From NCBI RefSeq assembly GCF_014204715.1, contig NZ_JACHLY010000001.1, positions 3,928,501 to 3,992,500 on the forward strand: a DNA stretch of 64,000 bases. Direction: 5' to 3'. A model generated the notes under the pieces. It was not told where the DNA came from. It saw only the letters and a list, made by a program, of their open reading frames with translations, and did not search any database. Shown here in pieces: positions 33,762-43,799 of the stretch (position 1 is its first letter; each line of letters starts with the position of its first letter). The DNA is from Streptomonospora salina (GTDB lineage Bacteria > Actinomycetota > Actinomycetes > Streptosporangiales > Streptosporangiaceae). A program made the position numbers and the translations under genes.

Positions 33762-34685
33762 TCAGCCGGGGTGGGCCCCGTCGAGGTGTCCGGGGCCGTC
33801 CGTGTCGTCGGCGGCCTGCCAGTCGGAGACGAGGTCGACGAACGCCTGGGCCGCCGGCGACAGCGAGTCCGGCGGCCACACGAGCACGCCCCGGCGGGCC
33901 AGCGGCGGTGCGACGCTGACGACCACGGCTCCGAGGCCGGCCGCCTCCATGGCGAGCCGGTGCGGCAGCAGGGTCGCGCCGGAGCCGGCGATCACCAACG
34001 GCACGATCGCGGCGCGGTGCGTCGTCTCCACGGCGATGCGCGGTGACGACGCGGTGAGCGCGAGCGCGCTGTCGAGGGCGCTCCGGGTGGTGGTGCCGCT
34101 CGGAGTGGTGACGAGGTCCATCTCCGCGATCCGCTGCAGGGAGATCGGCTCCTCGGGCGGGTCCGCCGAGGGCGGGAGGACCGCCAGAACCTCCTGCTGA
34201 GGGAGGTCGAGCACCCGCATACCCGTGGTCGGGATGCCGTGCTCGGTGAGGCCGACCTCGCACTGCCCGCGGCGGACGAGGTCGACGATCGAGGCCGCGT
34301 TCTCCGCGTCGACGATGCGGAACTCCACACCGGGGTAGCGGTTGCGGAACGAACCGACGAGGGACGCGAGGGGGTCGACGGCCAGGGTGGTGACGGCGGC
34401 GATGTCGATCCGCCCCGACACGAGCCCCGACACCCGCTGGGCCGCGGTCTGCACCCGCATGAAGTCGTGCAGCACCTGGCGGGCGGGGTCCAGCAGCGCC
34501 TCTCCGACGGGGGTCAGCACGACGCCCCGCCCGACCCGGCGGAACAGCGGCGCCCCGACCTCGCGCTCCAGAACCCCTATTGCATAGGACAGCGACGGCT
34601 GTGCGATCCGCAGCGAGCTCGCCGCGCTCGTGAAACTCCCGTGGCTCGCGATCGCGAGGTAGTACTCGAGATGCTTCCGTTCCAC
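33762..34685 (-). CDS. LysR-family transcriptional regulator
   Basis: 307 aa. The N-terminal winged HTH reads YYLAIASHGSFTSAASSLRI, then AQPSLSYAIGVLEREVGAPL and GVVLTPVGEALL. The C-terminal part is a periplasmic-binding-protein-like effector domain (IDIAAVTTLAVDPLASLVGS, then CEVGLTEHGIPTTGMRVLDL). ATG 34685. It is divergent from the peptide-transporter operon and probably controls it, although the ~430-base gap leaves room for other targets. Confidence 0.93.
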   Translation of the reverse strand: MERKHLEYYLAIASHGSFTSAASSLRIAQPSLSYAIGVLEREVGAPLFRRVGRGVVLTPVGEALLDPARQVLHDFMRVQTAAQRVSGLVSGRIDIAAVTTLAVDPLASLVGSFRNRYPGVEFRIVDAENAASIVDLVRRGQCEVGLTEHGIPTTGMRVLDLPQQEVLAVLPPSADPPEEPISLQRIAEMDLVTTPSGTTTRSALDSALALTASSPRIAVETTHRAAIVPLVIAGSGATLLPHRLAMEAAGLGAVVVSVAPPLARRGVLVWPPDSLSPAAQAFVDLVSDWQAADDTDGPGHLDGAHPG

Positions 34686-35118
34686 ACGATCTTCCTACGA
34701 CTGCGCGAAGGGGGCGGCGGTACGCGCCCGCCCCGGCGGTCACCGGCCTGCGGCCTCCTCCGGCGCGGCCCGGTTTCCGGGCGCCTGTACGCACGGATAC
34801 ACGGCAACATACCCGACGAGGACGGCCGGGGGCGTGCAGCGGCAGGCGGGTCCGGCCCGCCGGAACCCGGCCGGCGGGCCGGACCGCGGGCTTCGTGCGA
34901 TCGCACATTCGCCGGTCGGATCGGGGCCGGAGAATTCGAATCCCCGTACCGGGAAGTCGAATATCTGATCGATCGGTCCGGGGCCGGTCCGGCGCGTATG
35001 CGGGTGCGTGATCCGAACGTTACGGCCGTGGTGTCCCGGCGAAATTCAGGAGAAACGGATTCGGGCATACCTTTGGTCGTTATTCTTCGCTGTTCGTCCG
35101 GTGTTCCAGAGGAGGCCC
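34686..35118. promoter_or_regulatory. Divergent control region between the LysR and peptide-transporter genes
   Basis: About 430 bases with no convincing gene. GC falls towards the right end (34930-35100), where TTCGAAT, ATATCTGATCGATCGG and similar words occur. It should contain both promoters and the LysR binding site, which I could not pin down. Confidence 0.5.
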
Positions 35119-36762
35119 ATGAGTATGCGAGCAACCAGGTTCCGCACCGCGTTCGCGGTGGCCGCGGCGGCCGTCATGGCCGTCAGCGGCTGTTCGGGCG
35201 GTGGCGACGACGGCGACGCGGGCCAGACGACGGTCACCGTCGACGGCGGCCAACCGGAGAACCCGCTGGTTCCCGCCGATACCAACGAGGTTTTCGGCGG
35301 CGACGTCCTGGATACGCTGTTCTCCGGGCTCGTGCGCTACGACCCGGAGACGGCCGATCCGGAGAATTACGTCGCGGACTCCATCGAAACCGAGGACAAC
35401 CAGACCTTCACTATCACCGTCAAGGAAGGGTGGACTTTCCACGACGGAACCGAGGTCACGGCCGAGAGTTTTGTGGACGCCTGGAACTGGGGCGCCTACG
35501 GGCCCAATGCGAATCTGAACGCGTACTGGTTCGAGCAGATCGAGGGCTATGACGAGGTCCACCCCGAAGCGGAGGACCCCGAGGCCGACCCGCCCGAGCC
35601 CGAGGCCGAGGAGATGTCGGGCCTGGAGGTGATCGACGACTACACGTTCGAGGTCACGCTGAACGACCCCTACGCGCAGTTCCCGATGCGCCTGGGCTAC
35701 ACCGCCTTCGCCCCGCTGCCGGAGGTCTTCTTCGAGGACCCCGAGGCGTTCGGCCGCGATCCCGTCGGCAACGGCCCGTTCCGGTTCGGCTCCTGGACCG
35801 ACAACCAGGAGATCACCGTCGAGGCCTACGACGACTTCGCCGGCTCCCACGCCGCCCAGGTCGACGCCGTCACCTGGCGGATGTACGACGACCGCGAGGC
35901 CGCCTACGCCGACCTGCTCGCCGGCAACCTCGACGTCATGACCCGCCTCACCCCTGCCGCGATGGCCAACGAGGTCTACAAGGACGACCTCGGGGACCGC
36001 TACATCGAGCAGGAGGCCGGGCTGATGTTCACCCTGACCGTCACCGGCAACGAACCCGGCTACGACGACGCCCGGTTCCGCCGGGCCCTGTCCATGGCGA
36101 TCGACCGCGAGGCGATCGTCGACGAGATCTTCGAAGGCACCCAGTTGGCGTCGAACGGCTGGGCCCCCGGCGTCGTCATCGGCGCCCAGGACGGCGCCTG
36201 CGGCGAGGCCTGCGAGCACTCCCCGGACCAGGCCAACGACCTGCTGCAGGAGGCCCTCGACGACGGGTTCGAGCCGCCGGAGGAAGTCGAGATCTGGTTC
36301 AACGACGACGCCGACCACCGCGAGTGGGTCACAGCCGTGGTCAACAGCATCAACCAGACCTTCGACGGTGAACTGGAGGCCGTCGCCAAGCCGGTGCCGA
36401 CCTTCAGCGAGTTCCGCTCCGGCATCAACGGCGACCAGTACAGCGGCCTGCTGCGCACCGGCTGGCAGATGGACTACCCGCACCTGGAGAACTTCCTCTC
36501 GCCGCTGTACGAGACCGGCGCCTCCTCCAACGACGGCGACTACAGCAACGAGGAGTTCGACCGGCTGATGGCCGAAGGCCGCCAGGAATCCGACCGGGAC
36601 GCGGCGGTCGAGAAGTACCGGGAGGCCGAGCGCATCCTCGCCGAGGACATGCCCGCAGTGCCGATCTACACGGCGCGCACCATCACGGGCTACTCCGAGG
36701 ACATGAGCAACGTCGAGGTCACCCCGTTCGGTGTTCCCGCTTTCGCGAACCTCGAGAAGTAG
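35119..36762 (+). CDS. Oligopeptide/dipeptide ABC transporter substrate-binding lipoprotein
   Basis: 547 aa, SBP family 5 (OppA/DppA type). Lipobox VSGC follows the Ala/Val-rich signal. Family blocks: TLFSGLVRYDPETADPENYV, TITVKEGWTFHDGTEVTAES, then DPVGNGPFRFGSW, YDDARFRRALSMAIDREAIV and RTGWQMDYPHLENFLSPLYE. A Glu/Asp/Pro insertion around residues 150-165 (EAEDPEADPPEPEAEEM) is unusual. ATG 35119 has AGAGGAGG 4 nt upstream. First gene of a five-gene transporter operon; the exact peptide ligand is unknown. Confidence 0.95.
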   Translation: MSMRATRFRTAFAVAAAAVMAVSGCSGGGDDGDAGQTTVTVDGGQPENPLVPADTNEVFGGDVLDTLFSGLVRYDPETADPENYVADSIETEDNQTFTITVKEGWTFHDGTEVTAESFVDAWNWGAYGPNANLNAYWFEQIEGYDEVHPEAEDPEADPPEPEAEEMSGLEVIDDYTFEVTLNDPYAQFPMRLGYTAFAPLPEVFFEDPEAFGRDPVGNGPFRFGSWTDNQEITVEAYDDFAGSHAAQVDAVTWRMYDDREAAYADLLAGNLDVMTRLTPAAMANEVYKDDLGDRYIEQEAGLMFTLTVTGNEPGYDDARFRRALSMAIDREAIVDEIFEGTQLASNGWAPGVVIGAQDGACGEACEHSPDQANDLLQEALDDGFEPPEEVEIWFNDDADHREWVTAVVNSINQTFDGELEAVAKPVPTFSEFRSGINGDQYSGLLRTGWQMDYPHLENFLSPLYETGASSNDGDYSNEEFDRLMAEGRQESDRDAAVEKYREAERILAEDMPAVPIYTARTITGYSEDMSNVEVTPFGVPAFANLEK

Positions 36763-36781
36763 GCGCACCGGACCGCAGCGG

Positions 36782-36811
36782 GAGGAGCGCCGCCCCGACG
36801 GGGCGCTCCTC
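36782..36811 (+). terminator. Intercistronic hairpin after the binding-protein gene
   Basis: GAGGAGCGCC (36782-36791) pairs with GGCGCTCCTC (36802-36811) around a 10-base loop. Such hairpins typically stabilise the binding-protein message and lower permease expression. Confidence 0.55.
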
Positions 36812-36832
36812 GCCGCTTTCGGAAGGACGTGA

Positions 36833-37759
36833 ATGGGTCGTTACGCGCTGCGGCGCCTGCTGCAATCGGTCCCCGTGGTGGTCGGGACCACCCTGTTGAT
36901 CTACTGGATGATGTGGGCACTGCCCGGAGACCCCTTCGCGGGACGCTGCGGGGAGCGCGCTTGCCCCCAGGACTACATCGACGCCATGAACGCCCAGTTC
37001 ATGCTGGACGAGCCGCTGCTGGTGCAGTACGGCGCCTACATGGCCAACCTGGTCCAGTTCGACTTCGGGCTCACCTACAACATGGTCCCCGTCGCCACGC
37101 TGATCGGCCAGACGTTTCCGGTCACCCTGCGGCTGGCGCTGATCGCGCTCGCCGTCGAAGCCGGCATCGGCATCGTCGTCGGGGTGATCGCCGGTCTGCG
37201 CCGCAACAGCTACTTCGACACCCTGGTGTTCGCCAGCACCCTGGTGGCGCTGTCGGTACCGATCTTCGTGATCGCCCGCTTCGCCCAATGGGGGCTGGGA
37301 GTCAACCTGGGCTGGATCACCCCCACGGTCTCCAACGAGGCCACCTGGGCGGAGCTGATCGTTCCCGGTGCGGTGATCGCCACGACCACCACCGCCGTAC
37401 TCGCCCGCCTGGCCCGCACGACGGTCGCGGAGAACCTGAGCGCCGACTACGTCCGCACCGCCGTCGCCAAAGGGCTTCCGCGCAGCCGCGTGATCGGCGT
37501 GCACGTGCTGCGCAACTCGCTGATCCCGCTGGTGACCCTCCTGGGCCTGGACCTGGGCACCCTCATGGTGGGGGCGGTGGTCACCGAAGGGATCTTCAAC
37601 ATCGACGGGCTCGGCGGACTGGTCTACAACCACATCCTGCGGCTCGACTCCACCGTGGTCGTCCCGGCCGCCACCCTGTTCGTCCTGATCTACATCTTCG
37701 CCAACCTGCTCGTGGACCTGCTCTACGGCGTGCTCGACCCGAGGATCCGATATGAGTGA
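36833..37759 (+). CDS. Peptide ABC transporter permease (DppB/OppB type)
   Basis: 308 aa with about six membrane segments. The N-terminus (ALRRLLQSVPVVVGTTLLIY) and MWALPGDPFAG are typical of the DppB family; the EAA loop is YVRTAVAKGLPRSRVIGVHV. A small Cys-containing insertion (GRCGERACPQDY) follows the first segment. ATG 36833 has GGAAGGA upstream. It overlaps the next permease by 8 nt. Confidence 0.95.
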   Translation: MGRYALRRLLQSVPVVVGTTLLIYWMMWALPGDPFAGRCGERACPQDYIDAMNAQFMLDEPLLVQYGAYMANLVQFDFGLTYNMVPVATLIGQTFPVTLRLALIALAVEAGIGIVVGVIAGLRRNSYFDTLVFASTLVALSVPIFVIARFAQWGLGVNLGWITPTVSNEATWAELIVPGAVIATTTTAVLARLARTTVAENLSADYVRTAVAKGLPRSRVIGVHVLRNSLIPLVTLLGLDLGTLMVGAVVTEGIFNIDGLGGLVYNHILRLDSTVVVPAATLFVLIYIFANLLVDLLYGVLDPRIRYE

Positions 37760-38660
37760 ACCGGCTTCCGCCACCTCCGCCGCGGGCGAAGCGCCCCGCG
37801 GGCTGTGGGGCGACGCGTGGGACGAGTTGAAGCACCGGCCGATCTTCTGGGTCTCGGCAGGCCTGATCTTCGTCTTCGTGCTGATGGCGGCGGTCCCGCA
37901 GTTGTTCACCCGGGTCGACCCGCAGTGGGCCGACCTGTCGCTGAGCATGGAACCGCCCAGCTCCGAGCACTGGTTCGGCACCGACCGGCAGGGCCGCGAC
38001 GTCTACGCCCGCACGATCTACGGTGCGCGGGCCTCCATCGTGGTGGGGCTGACCGCCACGGTGCTCACCACGCTGCTGGGCGGAACACTGGGGATGGTCG
38101 CCGCCTACCGCGGAGGATGGGTGGACGCCCTCATCTCCCGCGGCGGCGAGATCCTGCTGGGGCTGCCGTTCGTCCTCGGCGCCATCATCATCCTGTCCAC
38201 CTTCGCGGGCTCCCAGAGCGACGCGGGCCCGGCCACGATCATGATGCTGGTGATCGCCACGCTCACGGTGCTGTCCTGGCCGATGGTGGCGCGCATCGCG
38301 CGCTCGGCGGTGTATGCCGTCAAGAACGCCGACTACGTCAACGCCGCCCGCGTCGTGGGCGCAGGACCGATGCGCATCCTGTTCCGGCACCTGCTGCCCA
38401 ACGCGCTCGCGCCGATCATCGTCTACGGCTCGCTGCTGATCGCGACGTTCGTCAGCGCCGAAGCCACCCTGTCGTTCCTCGGCGTGGGCCTGCGGCCGCC
38501 GGTCATCTCGTGGGGCGTGGCCATCTCGGAGTCGGGCGACTTCATCCGCCAGGCCTTCTACCTCACCCTGTTCCCGACCGTCTTCCTGTGTGCCACGGTG
38601 CTGGCCTTCGTCCTGCTGGGCGACGCGATCCGCGACGCCCTGGACCCGAAGCTTCGCTAG
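37752..38660 (+). CDS. Peptide ABC transporter permease (DppC/OppC type)
   Basis: 302 aa. WFGTDRQGRDVYARTIYGAR is the DppC hallmark after the first membrane segment; the EAA loop is YVNAARVVGAGPMRILFRHL and LGDAIRDALDPKLR ends the protein. It overlaps the DppB-type gene by 8 nt and has an 11-nt gap to the ATPase gene. Confidence 0.95.
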   Translation: MSEPASATSAAGEAPRGLWGDAWDELKHRPIFWVSAGLIFVFVLMAAVPQLFTRVDPQWADLSLSMEPPSSEHWFGTDRQGRDVYARTIYGARASIVVGLTATVLTTLLGGTLGMVAAYRGGWVDALISRGGEILLGLPFVLGAIIILSTFAGSQSDAGPATIMMLVIATLTVLSWPMVARIARSAVYAVKNADYVNAARVVGAGPMRILFRHLLPNALAPIIVYGSLLIATFVSAEATLSFLGVGLRPPVISWGVAISESGDFIRQAFYLTLFPTVFLCATVLAFVLLGDAIRDALDPKLR

Positions 38661-38671
38661 GAGTAGTCGAC

Positions 38672-39715
38672 GTGGCACTGAACCGCCCCGACAACGACGG
38701 GCGCCCGCACGGCGCGGACGACACGCCCCCACTGCTGGAGGTCGACGACCTCCACGTGGAGTTCCGCACCCGCACCGGCACGGCCGAAGCGGTCAACGGC
38801 GTGAGCTTCACCGTCGACGGCGGCGAGACCCTGGCCGTCATGGGCGAATCCGGCTCCGGAAAGAGCGTCACCGCGCAGGCGATCATGGGGATCCTCGATA
38901 CGCCCCCCGGCAGGATCACCGGCGGCGGCATCCGGCTGCGCGGACGCGACCTGCTCGGCATGACCGCCGAGCAGCGCCGGCGCGTCCGCGGCGAGGACGT
39001 CTCCATCGTCTTCCAGGACGCGCTGTCGGCCCTGAACCCGCTGTTCCCGGTCGGCTGGCAGATCGCCGAGATGTTCCGGGTCCACCGCGGCTCCTCCCGC
39101 GCAGAAGCCAACAAGCGGGCGGTGGAACTCATGGACCTGGTGCACATCCCCGACGCGCGGCGCCGCGCCGGCGACTATCCGCACCAGTTCTCCGGAGGGA
39201 TGCGCCAGCGCATCATGATCGCCATGGCGATCGCCCTCGACCCCGGGGTGCTCATCGCCGACGAGCCCACGACCGCCCTCGACGTCACCGTGCAGGCCCA
39301 GATCATGGAGCTGCTGGCCGAACTGCAGCGGGACCGGGGCATGGCCCTGATCCTCATCACCCACGACCTGGGGGTGGTGGCCGACGTGGCCGACCGGGTC
39401 GCGGTGATGTACGGCGGGCGCGTGGTGGAGTACGCGGGTGTGCACGACGCCTACCGCCGCCCCGCCCACCCCTACACCAAGGGCCTGCTGGAGTCCATTC
39501 CGCGGCTCGACCAGGTCGGGGCGGACCTGCAGGCGATCGGTGGCACTCCGCCGAGCCTGACGGACATGCCGGTGGGCTGCGCTTTCCACCCGCGCTGCCG
39601 CTACCGGCGCGACACCTGCGTCACCGATCCGCCCCCGATGCACACCGTCGCAGGCGACCGTGGAAGCGCGTGCCACTTCTACCAGGAGGTACTGGATGAC
39701 CACACAGACCGGTGA
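38672..39715 (+). CDS. Peptide ABC transporter ATP-binding protein (DppD type)
   Basis: 347 aa. Walker A is [17 protein letters not shown], signature [20 protein letters not shown], Walker [21 protein letters not shown], switch [15 protein letters not shown]. The C-terminal oligopeptide-ATPase tail has the Cys cluster region [17 protein letters not shown] start at GTG 38672 (AGGAG eight bases upstream); the longer open frame runs through the permease and is rejected. Overlaps the DppF-type gene by 20 nt. Confidence 0.95.
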   Translation: MALNRPDNDGRPHGADDTPPLLEVDDLHVEFRTRTGTAEAVNGVSFTVDGGETLAVMGESGSGKSVTAQAIMGILDTPPGRITGGGIRLRGRDLLGMTAEQRRRVRGEDVSIVFQDALSALNPLFPVGWQIAEMFRVHRGSSRAEANKRAVELMDLVHIPDARRRAGDYPHQFSGGMRQRIMIAMAIALDPGVLIADEPTTALDVTVQAQIMELLAELQRDRGMALILITHDLGVVADVADRVAVMYGGRVVEYAGVHDAYRRPAHPYTKGLLESIPRLDQVGADLQAIGGTPPSLTDMPVGCAFHPRCRYRRDTCVTDPPPMHTVAGDRGSACHFYQEVLDDHTDR

Positions 39716-40721
39716 CCGGACCCCCGTCCTGGAGGCGCGCGCCCTCGTCAAGCACTACCCGCTGACCACCGGGGTGGTGTTCAAGCGGACGGTCGGTCGG
39801 GTCCAGGCCGTCGACGGGGTGGACTTCGCGCTGGAGCCCGGCGAGACCCTCGGGGTGGTCGGCGAGTCCGGGTGCGGCAAGTCCACTCTGGCCCGCATGC
39901 TCGTCGGACTGGAAAACCCCACGTCGGGCTCGATCCTGCTGGATGGGACCGACATCGCGGGCAAACGCGGCGGACAACTCCAGCAGATGCGCCGCGACGT
40001 CCAGATGATCTTCCAGGACCCGTACACCTCGCTGAACCCCCGCATGACGGTGGGCGACATCGTCGGCGAACCGTTCGACGTGCACCCCGGGGCGGCCCCG
40101 GCGGGCAGCCGCGGCGAGCGGATCCAGGAGCTGCTGGAGGTGGTGGGGCTCGACCCCGAGCACGTCAACCGCTATCCGCACCAGTTCTCCGGCGGGCAGC
40201 GCCAGCGCATCGGCATCGCCCGCGCCCTGGCTCTGCGGCCGCGGGTCATCGTGTGCGACGAGCCGATCTCCGCGCTCGACGTCTCCGTCCAGGCCCAGGT
40301 CATCAACCTGCTGCAGCGGCTGCAGCGGGAGTTCGGGATCGCTTTCGTCTTCATCGCCCACGATCTGTCGGTGGTGCGCCACATCGCCGACCGCGTGGCG
40401 GTGATGTATTTGGGTAGGTTCATCGAGACCGGCCCGGACGCCCGCGTCTACGACGAGACGCGCCACCCCTACACGCAGGCGCTGCTGTCGGCGGTGCCCG
40501 TGCCCGATCCCGAAGGCCGGCAGAACCGCCACCGGCGCATCCTCCCCGGGGACGTGCCCAGCCCCGCCGACCCGCCCAGCGGGTGCCGGTTCCGCACCCG
40601 CTGCCACAAGGCCGCGGACCTCTGCGCCCGCGAGGAGCCCGCGCTGGAGATCCGCCCGGGAACCTGCCACCCCAGCGCCTGCCATTTCCCCGAAACCGAC
40701 GAAGCGGTCCGGGCGGGGTGA
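39696..40721 (+). CDS. Peptide ABC transporter ATP-binding protein (DppF type)
   Basis: 341 aa. Walker A is [17 protein letters not shown], then [18 protein letters not shown], signature [20 protein letters not shown], Walker [21 protein letters not shown], and tail [19 protein letters not shown] 39696 has AGGAGG 7 nt upstream. It completes a full five-component importer. Two strong hairpins follow. Confidence 0.95.
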   Translation: MTTQTGDRTPVLEARALVKHYPLTTGVVFKRTVGRVQAVDGVDFALEPGETLGVVGESGCGKSTLARMLVGLENPTSGSILLDGTDIAGKRGGQLQQMRRDVQMIFQDPYTSLNPRMTVGDIVGEPFDVHPGAAPAGSRGERIQELLEVVGLDPEHVNRYPHQFSGGQRQRIGIARALALRPRVIVCDEPISALDVSVQAQVINLLQRLQREFGIAFVFIAHDLSVVRHIADRVAVMYLGRFIETGPDARVYDETRHPYTQALLSAVPVPDPEGRQNRHRRILPGDVPSPADPPSGCRFRTRCHKAADLCAREEPALEIRPGTCHPSACHFPETDEAVRAG

Positions 40722-40725
40722 GCGG

Positions 40726-40792
40726 ACGACCCGGGCCGCGGGCCGGGTCGTGCCCGAGTGCCGTGGGGCGCGGGCGGAGGCCCGCGCCCCAC
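40726..40792 (+). terminator. Double hairpin after the peptide-transporter operon
   Basis: Stem 1 pairs ACGACCCGG (40726-40734) with CCGGGTCGT (40743-40751). Stem 2 pairs GTGGGGCGCGGGC (40763-40775) with GCCCGCGCCCCAC (40780-40792) around GGAG. Together a strong factor-independent-type end without a T-tract. Confidence 0.8.
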
Positions 40793-40822
40793 GCGCCGGG
40801 GCGGCTGTCCTAGGCTCGGAGC

Positions 40823-41389
40823 GTGGCGACCGGTGTGGAGATCGCGGGCCCGCGCATCCGACTGCGGGAGTTGGCGGAGGGTGATGCGCCCGGCCTGGAG
40901 CGCGTCTACGGGGACCGGGACGTCACCCGCCACCTCACGTTCCCGCCGCGCTCTCCCGAGCAGTGCGCGGACGTCGTCGGCTCCGCGATGTCCCACGCCG
41001 CGGCCGAACCGCGGACGATATACCTGCTCGCGGCGGTCGACGGCACCGACACGCTGATCGGCGTCGGCCGGCTGGGCATCGACGAGCACCCGCACAGCGG
41101 TCAGATCGGCTTCGTGCTGCGCGCCGACACGCGGGGGCGCGGCGTGGGCGGCGAGCTCGTGCGGCTGCTCCTGCGGCTCGGCTTCGAAGAACTGGGCCTG
41201 AGCCGCATCTGGGGCGCACGCTCACCCGAGAACGCCGCCTCCCAGCGGGTCATGGCCGGCGCCGGGATGGTGGAAGAGGGCCGGATCCGGCGCCACGTGC
41301 GCAGCTGGGGCGCGTGGCGGGACTCCGTCGTGCACGCGATCCTCGACGACGAATGGCAGCCGGAGGCGCCGTCGGACGTGCGGGGGTGA
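40823..41389 (+). CDS. GNAT-family N-acetyltransferase
   Basis: 188 aa, RimJ/RimL-like Acetyltransf_3 type. Blocks: IRLRELAEGDAPGLERVYGD, HSGQIGFVLRADTRGRGVGG (acetyl-CoA loop R-G-x-G-V-G-G), then SRIWGARSPENAASQRVMAG and RHVRSWGAWRDSVVHAIL. The start is GTG 40823. It is alone after the terminator. Acceptor could be a ribosomal protein, a metabolite or an antibiotic amine. Confidence 0.92.
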   Translation: MATGVEIAGPRIRLRELAEGDAPGLERVYGDRDVTRHLTFPPRSPEQCADVVGSAMSHAAAEPRTIYLLAAVDGTDTLIGVGRLGIDEHPHSGQIGFVLRADTRGRGVGGELVRLLLRLGFEELGLSRIWGARSPENAASQRVMAGAGMVEEGRIRRHVRSWGAWRDSVVHAILDDEWQPEAPSDVRG

Positions 41390-41483
41390 TGAGGGCGGCT
41401 GCCCCCCCCGTTCGGGACCGGACCGTGCGACGTCCGCGCGCGCCGCCGCCCGGGCGGGACGGGTCCGCCGGGTTCGGGCCCGC

Positions 41484-42173
41484 TCACCGCTCCCCGGACA
41501 CGTCCACCACGGCGGATTCGTCGAAGCTGACGAAGTCCCGCAGCTCCAGCCGGTCCAGTTCCACCCCTGCGGGCACGTCGAACACGAGTTCTCCCTCGAC
41601 TTCGTTGCCGGGGTTGATCTCGTTCAGGAAGGACTCCGCGCCCCCCGTGATCTCCGCGGCCGTATCCGTCGAGTACTGCTTGTCGTCCACGTCCACCAGG
41701 GTCTGCGACGAAGAGTCGAAGTATCCGGACTCGTCGCCGATGTTCTCTACGGTCACGGCCACCACCACGTATCGGCCGTCCGGGGTCTCGGTGATGTACC
41801 CGGAGTCGTCCGAGACCTCCGCAACACCGGTCTCCACGCCGGTGACGGTGAACGCGAACGCCCCGGATTCGACGGTGTCGCCGATCCCCGCAGGCGTGTC
41901 CTCCTGATCCTCCTGCTGCTCCTGCGTGTCCTGTCGATCGCTGCCGCTGCCGCTGCCGCTGCCGGCCTGCGGCGGGTCGGTGGACTCGACCGTGTCACCG
42001 CCGGGCGCGGCCACGATCACGGCCATGCATCCGCCGAACAGCAGCATGAACCCGACGGCCGCGGCGATACCGCAGCCGAGTCCGATCTTGCTGCCGGTGG
42101 TGAGTCCGTCGCGGCGCGGCGGATTCGGCGGGACGGGCGGTGGGGGCGGCGGGGGGTGATCGCCGTAGCTCAT
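41484..42173 (-). CDS. Membrane-anchored DUF4352-like protein
   Basis: 229 aa. A Pro-rich cytoplasmic N-terminus (MSYGDHPPPPPPPVPPNPPR) leads to one membrane helix (KIGLGCGIAAAVGFMLLFGG), a Ser/Gly and Gln/Asp/Glu linker, and an exported beta-sandwich: GDTVESGAFAFTVTGVETGV, VVAVTVENIGDESGYFDSSS, then FLNEINPGNEVEGELVFDVP and LELRDFVSFDESAVVDV, the DUF4352/Telomeric-repeat-like immunoglobulin pattern. ATG 42173 has GAGGAAAGGGG upstream. A decayed second copy lies at 53.8-54.1 kb. Confidence 0.88.
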   Translation of the reverse strand: MSYGDHPPPPPPPVPPNPPRRDGLTTGSKIGLGCGIAAAVGFMLLFGGCMAVIVAAPGGDTVESTDPPQAGSGSGSGSDRQDTQEQQEDQEDTPAGIGDTVESGAFAFTVTGVETGVAEVSDDSGYITETPDGRYVVVAVTVENIGDESGYFDSSSQTLVDVDDKQYSTDTAAEITGGAESFLNEINPGNEVEGELVFDVPAGVELDRLELRDFVSFDESAVVDVSGER

Positions 42174-42538
42174 GGTGCGCCCCTTTCCTCGGGTTTGAAT
42201 ACACAGACAGTTGATCACCGCCTGAAAGCAGTGTCAATACATATGAATGGGGTGTTGCGGTCCGCACGAACGGGTGGGCACGGCGCATCAACGGGGCATG
42301 CGCCACCGGAACGACCGGGCACGGCGCAGCGGCCACGCCGCCGACCGCCGCGGCGCCGGGGCTTCGCCGCGTACCCGAGTAATACGGACCGGACGCGCGC
42401 ACCGCGGTCGACGCCCGCCGCCCGCCGAAGGGATCGTCGTGGGCGCGGCTGGCGACCGACCCGGCCCAGCGGTGGCGGCTGACCGTGCCGCGCGGCAGGC
42501 GCCGCGCCAAGGCTCCGACCCAGGAGGTACCGGCATGA
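42174..42538. other. Upstream region of the DUF4352-like gene
   Basis: 365 bases without a convincing gene. The first ~60 bases (GAATACAC, then CTGAAAG and GTGTCAAT) recur upstream of the pseudogene copy near 54.16 kb, so the promoter was duplicated with the gene. Confidence 0.5.
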
Positions 42539-43662
42539 GTGCGACCCGGCAAGCGGCGCCCGCGGACGCCGCGGCGATGGAGGACGCTCCCGGGTGGACG
42601 CCTACCCGCACCAGTTCTCCGGCGGCATGCGCCAGCGGCTGCTGATCGCGATGGCCGTGGCGCTGCGGTCCTCGGTGCTGATCGCCGACGATCCCACCAC
42701 GGTGCTCGTCGTCACCGTGCAGGCCCAGAGCATGGAACTGCTGCACGACCTGCGGACCGAGCAGGACACGGCACTGGTGCTCATCACCCACGACCTGGCG
42801 GTCGCCGCCGAGCACGCCGACCGGGTCGCCGTGATGTACGCCGGATCCATCGTGGAGGCCGGGCCGGTCGCCGACGTCTTCGCCGCCCCCGCCACCCCTA
42901 CACGCGCGGACTCCTCGACTCGGTTCCGGGCAGCCAGAACCGGGGAGAGCCGCTGCGGTACATCCCCGGCAGCCCTCCCGACCTGCGGGCGATTCATGCT
43001 GGAGCGGCCCGACCGCGGCACGCTGCGCTTCGACGGCCCCGACCCGCTGTCGCTGCGCGGGAAGGAGCTACTCGCCTGGCGCCGGCGGGTGCAGATGGTC
43101 TTCCAAGACCCGTCCGCCTCCCTCGATCCGCGGCTCAACGCCGCCGAGCTGATCGGCGAGCCCTGGCGCACCCACCGCGACCTCGTGCCCCGCGGCGACC
43201 GCGACCGGCGGGTGCGCCGGCTGCTGGACATGGTCGGGCTACGCGAGGCCGACGCGCGGCGCTACCCGCAGGAGCTGTCCGGCGGGCAGCGGCAGCGCAA
43301 CGGGATCGCCCGCGCGCTGGCGCTGAAGCCCGACGTCATCGTGTGCGACGAGCCCGTGTCCGCGCTGGACCTGTCCGTGCAGGCGAAGGTCCTGAACCTG
43401 CTCGCCGAACTGCAGGCCGACCTCGGGGTGTCGTATGTGTTCATCTCCCACGACTTGTCGGTGGTGCGCCACGTCGCCGACCGGTGACCCGCCGTCGGGG
43501 TGCCGGTTCCGGACCCGGTGCTGGCGCGCCGAAGAGGTCTGCGCCCAACAGGCTCCTGCCGCCGAGGCGCACGGCGGTGCCCCGACGCACACGGCCGCGT
43601 GCCACGTCCCGTTGGAACCGGTGCCCCACGTGCCCGCCGGATCGGGCGTCGAGCGCGCCTGA
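42539..43662 (+). pseudogene. Deletion-fused peptide-transporter ATPases
   Basis: Debris of two ABC ATPases joined together. A short N-terminus (MSATRQAAPADAAAMEDA) jumps straight to [20 protein letters not shown], so the first Walker A is gone; Walker B has decayed to LIADDPTTVLVV. A frameshift follows near 42895 (true frame: HPYTRGLLDSVPG). The second ATPase begins mid-domain at RRRVQMVFQDPSASLDPRL, keeps [20 protein letters not shown] and VIVCDEPVSALDLSVQAKVL, then loses the D-loop-to-tail region at HVADR and ends with SGCRFRTRC in another frame. Not functional. Confidence 0.85.
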
Positions 43663-43687
43663 GCGGCGCCGGTCACCGGTGAGCATG

Positions 43688-43730
43688 CCGGTCCGCCTGG
43701 CACGGCCCCGGGCCGCGCGGGGCGGACCGG
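43688..43730. terminator. Hairpin between convergent units
   Basis: CCGGTCCGCC (43688-43697) pairs with GGCGGACCGG (43721-43730) between the plus-strand ATPase debris and the minus-strand membrane protein. Confidence 0.5.
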
Positions 43731-43799
43731 CGGGTGGCGCCGGCCGGAACCGGCCGGTGCGGCCTGCTGTTGCGGTAGGCCTCCGGCGCCGCGGCGGAA

